Part shown: positions 54,775-64,000 of the stretch, piece after piece | Position numbering within the stretch: the first letter of the stretch is position 1 | Layout of the letters: each line of letters opens with the position of its first letter | Assembly: GCA_014529385.2 (NCBI GenBank) | Contig: CM043971.1 | Coordinates: 93,721,840 to 93,785,839 of the forward strand | DNA from: Adiantum capillus-veneris | Lineage: Eukaryota; Streptophyta; Polypodiopsida; Polypodiales; Pteridaceae | Direction of reading: 5' to 3' | DNA: 64,000 bases | The notes under the pieces: generated by a model | Told to the model about the DNA's origin: nothing | The model's input: the letters and a program-made list of their open reading frames with translations, nothing else | Databases searched by the model: none | Made by a program: the position numbers and the translations under genes

Positions 54775-56238
54775 ACTTTGTGCGATGCTCAGGGGACACT
54801 TCATATGCATCCTGATGTTATTCTTGATATGTCTGCAGATTATTTTGAGGCATTGTTCACTGCTGATGTATGCACTACTGAGGTTTTACTTGCCCGTGAG
54901 TAGATTTGGCATCACACCCGACGCCGTTGTACAGACACTATGGCCGAGATCTTGTTGGCACCCTTCACACTTGCATAGCTTCATGCTGCTATTGAGTCTC
55001 GATCCATCCTCCTGCCCAAGAGAGGATGGCCTGACTAGAGGTTTCTTTCTGACTTATTGGGATGTATTGCATATACCACTGCTTCGTGGTTGTCAGGACA
55101 TCTTTGCATTAGGATATATGCATCCGGATCTTTGCTCAGGTCTCATATCTCTTATTCCGAAAGGGGGTGACACCACTCAGCTCCGCCAGTGGAGACCTAT
55201 TACCCTACTTCCTTCGGTCTATAAGATATTAGCGTTACTGATCAGCCATCGCTTGTGGCCGTTCTTACCAGATATTATTCATACTTCTCAGACAGGCTTT
55301 GTCATGGATCGATGCATATTGGATAATATCTTCACTTTTTATGAGGCAGTAGAGTGGGTCAGAACATCTTCTAAACCTCTCGCTTTTTTCATCATTGACT
55401 TCGAGAAAGCATATGATCGTGTTGAGTGGGACTTTCTCGAAGGATCATTAGCCCGGATGGGTTTCCCTTCGAGATGGATCACAGGCATTTCCGCTCTCTT
55501 CAGGATTGCCAGCAGTGCTATTACTATTGGTGGTCGTGTCAGTCGCAGTTTTGAGCTTTCTCGATCTGTCCGTCAGGGATGTCCTTTAGCAGCATATCTG
55601 TATCTATTTGTCGGAGAGACTATGTCTGATTTTCTTCGTGCTCAGAGTCATGCATTTCGTGGCTTGACCATGCCAGTCCCTTCAGCTCCGGACCTTATCG
55701 ATCAGGAGTTTGCAGATGACACTATGCTGATGTTGCGCTATTTGCTAGCAGCTCTTGATGCAATGCGGGAGGCCCTGGAGGTTTTCTGCATTGCCAGTGG
55801 TGCACGCATTAACTGGCATAAATCCTATGGGTTACTGGTTGGTAGTGATGACATACCTACTTGGGGGGTAGTTGATGGTTTCACATGGCTGCAGCTGGGT
55901 GAGACATGCAGATATCTAGGCTTTCAGGTTGGATTTGATGTTTCCTCGCAGCAACAGTTTGCACCCGTACTACAGTCTATTCGCAGGAAGCTATGTCATT
56001 GGTCTTCTCGTTATCTGTTGTTGGCTGGCCGTGCATTGGTCGCCAACCAGGTCATTCTGGCTACAGTATGGTATACGGCCTCTTGTTGGATGCTACATCT
56101 TGGAGTGATAGCTCAACTCCGCAGACTAGTGCAGAACTTTTTATGGAGTGGCACAGATGGGACTACTGATACTCGTGCGCGAGTTCGTTGGTCCACGATT
56201 ATTCGTCCTAGGGCAGAGGGAGGCCTTGGCATTATTGA
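54775..56238 (+). pseudogene. LINE alpha4 ORF2 reverse transcriptase, 3'-truncated
   Basis: The first ~70 codons continue the endonuclease frame with TAG at 54901 and 54976 (Gln context). A frameshift near 54995 leads to an open stretch to 56245: GLISLIPKGGD, WRPITLLPSVYKILA, QTGFVMDRCILDN, FFIIDFEKAYDRVEWDFL (catalytic Asp), SRSVRQGCPLAAYLY, QEFADDTMLML (catalytic FADD), FLWSGTDG. L1-type plant LINE. It stops matching alpha2 at about 56238, exactly where PPR sequence begins, so the zinc-binding C-terminus and 3' UTR are missing. Confidence 0.88.
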
Positions 56239-56244
56239 TTGGTG

Positions 56245-56575
56245 ACTCAGCTGGGAGTTTTTGTCTTTCGTCCAGGTTTTGGAATGCATGAGCAGCAATT
56301 GCTTTGAGGAGTCTCATGTTCGGAATGTAGTCTCTTCTTGGAATGCAATGATTGCGGAATTAACCCAATAGAGGCAGGGTCATGAAGCTGGCTATTTTCG
56401 ACAAATGCCAAGACGGGACAACTCTCCAAATGCAATCACTTGCACTTGCATCTTGCAGGCATGTAGCACTATTGAAGACTTTTACGACATCAAAATTCAC
56501 GATGATATTGTTAGTCTATGGCGGCTGGAGAAAGATGTGCTTGACAATGCTTGCCCGGCATTTATGCCAAATGTG
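56245..56575 (+). pseudogene. PPR gene fragment fused to the LINE end
   Basis: Reading from about 56310: HVRNVVSSWNAMIAELTQ, TAG (56368), RQGHEAGYFRQM, NSPNAITCTCILQACST, KIHDDIVSLWRLEKDVLDNA. This follows the PPR repeat pattern of plant organelle RNA-binding proteins (VVSWNAMIAGY..., F..M...G..PN..T...IL.AC, IH). Roughly two repeats survive and the rest of the gene is absent. I infer a captured or transduced piece of a host PPR gene. The wording resembles fern, lycophyte and moss PPRs. Confidence 0.75.
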
Positions 56576-57229
56576 ATGCCCTTATGACGGAAGCCGGCCA
56601 CCCAAACGCCAAGGGCCCATAGCCCAAAGGCCCAAGGGCCCATAACTAATTTTAAGGGCCGCCCGCCCAAAAAGAAACAAAGGGCCAATATGATGCCTTT
56701 TATTTGTTGCTTAACATTGCCTGGCCGAATTGTATGCCAAATATGGTGCCTTTGATAATGCCAGCCATAGGTCATAACCTAAAGGCCGTCCACTAAGACC
56801 GGCCGCCCACCAACTTAAAGGCCGCCCAACAAACTAAGTAGGGGCTTGAGTGTGAATAAAAGAGAAAAGAAAAAGCGAAGAGATGGCGTGCAGGCAAGAA
56901 ACGGCGTAGGGGAGAAGGAGAAATGGCTCGCACTGCGCTCTCTGGAGCTCGAGTGGCTTCGACACAGAAACGAGAATTTCTCTATATGCTTTGGCTCCCA
57001 TTTTCGGAACCCTTCCATGCGAATTCGTGCAGGTCGACCTTCGCAGTGCCACATCACCAAAAGGCCGTGCCCATTAGCGATATCGCTAATGGGTTAGCCG
57101 GGAATAGAAAGAGGAGAGTTTCCCATGCAGCCAAAAGAGGCTACTATAAAAAGGAGGGAGCGGCTCTTTTGTGTCTTCTTCGGGGCATTCCTTAGTAGGA
57201 GAATCCAAGCCTTTTCTTGAACCAAGTTT
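56576..57229 (+). other. Unclassified repeat with promoter-like end
   Basis: 56580-56830 is a GC-rich run of 'aagggcccat/aaggccgccc' repeats. 57070-57093 is a perfect 24-base palindrome, and a TATA-like box (ctataaaaagg) lies at 57142-57152, followed by a transcribed-looking T/C-rich stretch. This arrangement resembles an LTR or an element promoter. No matching second copy exists in the window. Confidence 0.45.
57070..57093. promoter_or_regulatory. 24-base perfect palindrome
   Basis: The half-site cccattagcgat is followed by its exact reverse complement, centred on GATATC. It lies about 50 bases upstream of the TATA-like box. Confidence 0.85.
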
Positions 57230-57565
57230 TATCATAATCATAAGCTCTCTAAACCAAGCTTCCCTAATCCGCTTGTCAAGCTTCCATAACCCGCTTAAGC
57301 CAAAGCCTCTCGAACTCATTAGCCATCAATCTTAAGCTCTAAGCCAAGCTTCCATAAGCTCTCTAAGCCAAATCTACTCGGATCACATTTAGCCATGATA
57401 AGCCTAAGCTCTCTAAGCCAATAATCCTTGACACTCATTATCCATCATAAGCCCAAGCTTGCCTAATCCGCTTAAGAAGCTTCCATAATCCGTTTAAGCA
57501 AACTATCCTCGAATCTCCAAGCCATCATAATCCTAAGCTCTAAACCCAAGCTCCCATAGCCATAG
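57230..57565 (+). repeat. Degenerate short repeats (taagctctctaagcca / aagcttccataa)
   Basis: About ten imperfect copies of modules such as 'aagctctctaagccaagcttcc', 'taatccgctt' and 'ctcattagccatcat' in varying order. Non-coding. 57566-57879 is AT-rich with nothing recognised. Confidence 0.7.
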
Positions 57566-57879
57566 CGGGAAGAAATTCAACTGTCTCACAACCTTGAAGC
57601 AACAGAAAGAAAACGAAGCAGATCAAGGCAGTTTTTGGCATAACAATTAAGGCAAAAGAGCTTATTTGGTATTGTTTCATGGACCAGACATTATCATCAT
57701 TATTGAAGCTTGATTTCCTTAATTAACACTTGGATTAAGGCAGTTTAAACCTTGTAAGGAGCTTAAACTCCTCCATTAATATTTGATTAAGCAGGGATAC
57801 TGTTGATTATTTGATTTGAGTTATCAGTCTTCAGAATCTAGATGAAACTGTCTGTTTTAAGCTCTGTCGTCATTAATCG

Positions 57880-60312
<2,433 letters not shown>

Positions 60313-60853
60313 CTATGGTCTCTCAATCTGTGTCCATGAGGTGGCTGATAGTCTAGGAGCCCATACTGTTGCAACATACATTTTCCTCTCTAGCATGGCC
60401 AAAGCCGCATAGCCTTTGATGAGTCTGTGTCCGTAGCCGCCTTTGCCATGGTGAAGCGCCTCTGGGTTGGCAAAGGTGATTCCCAAGTATTCATCAGACT
60501 CCACTACCCCTACCTCTCCACCTACAATCATAAAGACTGCCCCATTGGATTGCCCCGGAAGTAGGAAGAATCATGACCTTGGTTTTCCCAAGGTTCATTG
60601 TCAGCCCTCTCTGTGTACAAAAGTCATCAAGAGCCTTGAGGTGTCGCTGTAAGTCCTGCTGTGACTTAGAGATCAAAACAATGACGTCATCATAAAGTAT
60701 GATATGTACTGGGGTACCTCCAAGGGTTTGCACCCTCGCCACTGGCTTGTAGTATGTAATCTGAGATCTCATCAATGTAGATCCTGAAGAATCGGGGAGA
60801 GTGGACATCCTTGCTTCACACCAATGGTGCTAGTAAAGGTTTTGATTAGCCTC
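60313..60853 (-). pseudogene. LINE beta2 reverse transcriptase, C-terminal half
   Basis: Minus strand. KTFTSTIGVKQGCPLSPIL, LYDDVIVLISKSQQDLQRHLKALDDFC (the catalytic box has YDD, beta1 has YADD), NLGKTKVMILP, then VVESDEYLGITFA and GYAALAMLERK. It closely parallels beta1. Cut on its 5' side by the GC-rich insertion at 60854. Confidence 0.82.
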
Positions 60854-61276
60854 CGAGGCAGCGCGGGAACGCCCCCTAGCCCCCGTTCCGGCGTTCCGGG
60901 GGGCAGTTCCCTTCGTGAACGTTCCGAGACGTCCCGGAACGTTTGACATTCCGGGTGGCCAGTGCAAACCGGAACGGCCGTTCTGGAACGTTCCGGAACG
61001 CCCCTGGAACGGCCAACGGCTACAAACAAATTTGGCAAAAATTGAAAAAATTGAAGTAAATGTTTGGGCTTTGTTTTGAAGTGTGCAAGGCCTCAAGGAC
61101 TCATAAAATGCACCCCCCTCCCCCTTTCTCTCCACAAGCTAATCCTCAAGGCTCAAGCTCTCTCCCTCTCACACTCTCAAGATCTCTCCCTCTCAAGACT
61201 CACTCTCTCAAGGCTCAAGGCTTCACGCCTTCAAGCTCTCTTCCTCTCCCTCCCACTCTCTCAAATCTCTCCCTCT

Positions 61277-61330
<54 letters not shown>

Positions 61331-61560
61331 CATCATCTAGTCATAGCAAGGTTGAATGGTCTTCAAAACGAGTTTTTTGTGAGTATTAGAGTCAAAGCAC
61401 TCTAATACTCCTTGTATTTAAACACAAAGAGCTAAAAATGCACTATTTGGGTGTTTTTTATACCTCCCGTTCCGCGCCGTTCCCGTTCTGGACCCCTAGC
61501 CGTTCCCCCGTTCCGCAGGGATCCCATCGCCGTTCCCGTTCCGTGTTCCGGGTAACTATG
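60854..61560. mobile_element. GC-rich insertion inside LINE beta2 RT, probably a hAT-like relative
   Basis: About 700 bases that interrupt the RT between YALYEQEAMR and LIKTFTSTIG. Both ends consist of dense GGAACG/CGTTCC repeats in opposite orientation (60870-61020 and 61465-61555). The right end, read on the opposite strand, starts CATAGTTACCC, like the CATAG terminus at 49766. The interior has 'ctcaaggctcaag' repeats and a CT tract (61283-61325), also like the 49.8-kb element. The left terminus does not match and no clean duplication is visible, so the boundaries are approximate. Confidence 0.55.
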
Positions 61561-62192
61561 CTCTCATTGCCTCTTGCTCATATAAAGCATATATAGCCTT
61601 GGTCATCTGTAAAGGTACAATTAAGCTTTGGAGGTGTTGAAAGAGTCTCTCACATGGAACTGTATCAAATGCCTTGCGGAAGTCCACAAAGCAACAATGT
61701 AGTCTCTTCTTCTGTGCTTTTACCCCATCAATGACGAGGTAGCGTAGAACGAAGATGTTATCTGTAGTAGAGAAGGCTCTTTGAAACCTACCTGGCCAGG
61801 GGCTTTGAGTCCCTCCCTCTCTGCATAGGAGCTGAGCTCTGCCTCAAGTACTGCTCCGTAGAGTTTGCCCATGGTGTGGCCGATCATGATGGTCCTGTAA
61901 TTCATTGGGTCTAGGGTGTTGCCGACTTGTGGATAGACACAGTAGTGTGTCTAGTCCACTCCTCTGGGAAGCCCTCTGCCATAGCCCTGTTAAAGATGTG
62001 TCTAATCAACGGGGCTATGTTGTCGGCTATGTAAATGAGGTGCTCACTCTGTAATGGTGTGTGGTCAATAGATATGCAGTGTTGTAGTCGGCGTATTGAT
62101 CGTGTTACTATATCTGTGGTGAAGAACGTGGAGATGGTAGGTCGCGGCTCGAGTGGCTCTAAGATGAGAGGCTGCCAAGGGGCCTCATACAA
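61561..62192 (-). pseudogene. LINE beta2 reverse transcriptase, N-terminal half
   Basis: Minus strand. 62192-61911: pre-RT region (TDIVTRSIRRLQHC, NRAMAEGFPEEWTRHTTVSIHKS). 61905-61720: NYRTIMIGHTMGKLYGAVLEAELSSYAEREGLKAPGQVGF, the segment missing from beta1. About 61715-61565: CCFVDFRKAFDTVP (catalytic Asp), ALYEQEAMR. It ends at the GC-rich insertion. Confidence 0.8.
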
Positions 62193-62776
62193 CCTCTCTA
62201 CATAATCATGCCGTGCTTATGGGTCCTCAATGGGTGTGGTTGGGTCGGGATCCATGTTGAGTGTGGAGTCTATTTTGAGTCGGAAGGCATGTCGCATCTC
62301 CTCCTCCTCAAGGGTAGTGTGTATAAGAAGAGATCTGTTCTTCTTGGCACCCACTTTAGCCTCCTCCTTGACCTCTTTCTTGATGCTCCGCTTCACTACC
62401 TCCACCCATCCTTCTTTGGTGACCTCCATCTTGCCCTCGATACTCTCGGTGATTGCTTTTGTAAGCTCTTCTTTGATGGCTTCTTTGTTTGTCTTGGCAA
62501 TCTCTCTATCTTCACATGATGTACGATCTCGGAGAGAGGCGATCTCCGCCTTGTGTATGTCTATCTCTTCCTTTATTTTTTCTCTACTTAGTCCATTCCT
62601 CTCTATCTTGCATCCACTCTTTGAGCAAGTTCGCTTTCTTTTTCCTTTTTATTCCTCTATCTCCTTTCTCCATTCTTTCATCTCCTTTCCAATGTGGAGA
62701 GCCGTTTGTTGGTGGCTGCAATTGTGGAGATATTGCTTGCCACAGGAGAAGCCGCTTTGCTCGTCATGGAGGCCAT

Positions 62777-62779
<3 letters not shown>
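62193..62779 (-). pseudogene. LINE beta2 ORF1 coiled-coil remnant
   Basis: Minus strand. It begins near 62775 with MASMTSKAASPVASNISTI and continues, with stops, as a charged helical region (VTKEGWVEVVKRSIKKEVKEEAKVGAKK, 62429-62217). It passes directly into the pre-RT region, so the RRM part of ORF1 and the whole endonuclease were deleted. The composition matches the coiled-coil of beta1 ORF1. Confidence 0.6.

Positions 62780-62851
<72 letters not shown>
62780..62851. repeat. (GA)n at the 5' end of LINE beta2
   Basis: A GA tract separating the start of beta2 ORF1 (-) from the gypsy fragment (-). Confidence 0.95.
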
Positions 62852-62853
<2 letters not shown>

Positions 62854-64000
62854 TGCTTGATAAGTTGGCTCTTATATTGCGTGATGGATATAGTTTCCTT
62901 AATCTTCTTAAACGATTCTTTAAGGTCTCTACTATACTTATCAAGAGAAAATATCTTCTCAAGTGTCTTGACTATCAATGGGAGCTTGGTTCTTCCTTGA
63001 ATTATCTCAAAGGGTACCTTTCTTGTAGAAGTATGTACAGTGTTATTGTACACATACTCTACTAGGGGTAAATACTTTTCCGATTGATCTCTTTGATCTA
63101 CTTCCGTAACATAGGTTTGAGTAAATCCATGATGGTTGACTTTGCTGTCTCACTATGGCCATCTGTTTGTGGGTGATAAGCCAAAAGAGAAATTCAATTT
63201 AGTACCCAAATTTTCAAAGAAACCCTTACAAAACTTGCTAGTCATTCTTGGATTTTTGTCGGATACTATAAATGTTGGTAAGCCATAATACTTAAAGATC
63301 TGCAAGATAAAGGGGATTGCCATATGGTGTGCTTTAATAGATTAAAAGGAAATATCAAGAATTCATATAGGCCAAAAGTTGTTGGAAAGGCCGTCTCCTA
63401 AATGTCTTTAGGCACTATCCTTATCTGATGATAGTTACTTTTAGATCTATTCTACTAAAGTAGGTAGATCCTTGTAGCTTATTGAATAGATCTTCTATCC
63501 TTGGGACAAGGAATCTATTCTTTATGATTATCCGATTAAGTGCTTGATAGTCCACACACATTCTATAAGTACCATCTTTCTTTTGCACTAGGAGAAATGG
63601 TGAATAAAATGGAAATGAACTAGGTTTGGCAATCCCTTTTTCTACAAGCTCGCTCACTTGCCTTATAATCTCCTCTTGTTGAGCGGGTGAGACCCGCTAA
63701 GGAGGCTTATTAGGAGGTGAACTACCAGGTAGAAGTTCTATGGAATGATCATCTTGTGCTCTTTTGGGAGGTAACTCCCTAGGAATGTCATTCGTAAATA
63801 TACCTTGAAGCTCATTTAGGGAACTAGAGAATTCTGACTCCTCTTCAGTTTCATTATGCACATGTGCATCTTCCTTAGACTCTTTGACAAAAACCATGTA
63901 ACAAGAAATAGAGCTCTTCATTACTTTGTCTAAAGCTTGAGTTTGTATAAGTGGTATGGTGCTACCCGTACCATTTACATGAAGTGTCACATCCTTAGCT
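62852..64000 (-). pseudogene. pol: Deleted Ty3/gypsy pol fragment running off the window
   Basis: Minus strand. 63990-63697: protease-RT linker (MVFVKES, IPRELPPKRAQDDHSIELLPGSSPPNKPP). 63657-63421: RT start (VQKKDGTYRMCVDYQALNRIIIKNRF, YFSRIDLK). About 63400-63330: TAFPTTFGLYEFLIFPF. The sequence then jumps to the integrase core (KYYGLPTFIVSDKNPRMTSKF, about 63275) and integrase C-terminus (YNNTVHTSTRKVPFEII, 63053). RT catalytic DD, RNase H and the HHCC domain are deleted. Wording resembles element A (SSPPNKPP, YNNTVHSSTGKAPFEI). It continues past 64000. Confidence 0.8.

Overview
The window is a block of decayed, nested transposable elements from a land plant nuclear genome. It contains chromovirus-type Ty3/gypsy elements, LINEs with plant-style ORF1 proteins, hAT-like non-autonomous DNA elements, long GA microsatellites and one pentatricopeptide-repeat (PPR) fragment. 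The PPR wording (WNAMIA, SPNAIT, CTCILQAC, KIHDDIV) resembles the large PPR families of ferns and other early-diverging land plants, so I lean towards a fern; this is inference. I see no intact host gene, rRNA, tRNA or CRISPR array.

Layout. 1-234: fragment related to the element A LTR. 235-8886: element A, a complete gypsy element with a perfect 5-bp target-site duplication (TSD). 9060-12279: LINE alpha1 (-). 12280-19576: three near-identical head-to-tail copies of a 2.43-kb unit carrying an LTR and primer-binding site (-). 19577-21326: a diverged LTR copy in the opposite orientation, AT-rich sequence, and an A-LTR relic. 21388-23478: LINE alpha2 (+), meeting tail-to-tail across a GA tract with LINE beta1 (-, 23570-27355 and 34519-35214). 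Beta1 is split by gypsy element B (27361-34518), whose 3' LTR holds a solo LTR of family A (32905-34324). 35229-49325: LINE alpha3 (+), split by gypsy element E (35787-47573), whose gag is split by the inverted element D (38097-42554). 49326-50974: a GTACG-rich element cut by a 1.2-kb hAT-like element. 51260-56238: LINE alpha4 (+), joined to a PPR fragment (to 56575). 56576-57879: promoter-like unclassified repeat. 57880-58768: LINE alpha5 (+), tail-to-tail across a TA/GA tract with LINE beta2 (-, 58936-62779), which contains a GC-rich insertion. 62852-64000: deleted gypsy (-).

How the parts relate. E is the autonomous relative (gag, protease, RT, RNase H, integrase) of B and D. B and D share its LTRs, primer site, leader and C-terminal tail, but a His/Asp-rich reading frame replaces RT to integrase; D also lacks the gag core and protease. 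Alpha LINEs carry a DUF4283/CCHC-type ORF1. Beta LINEs carry an ORF1 resembling the coiled-coil/RRM ORF1p of animal L1. LINE ends repeatedly abut GA tracts, and the alpha(+)/GA/beta(-) tail-to-tail arrangement occurs twice. Most in-frame stops are TAG or TAA where Gln is expected, which fits C-to-T decay of methylated repeats. Similarities were judged by eye; no alignment or database search was run.
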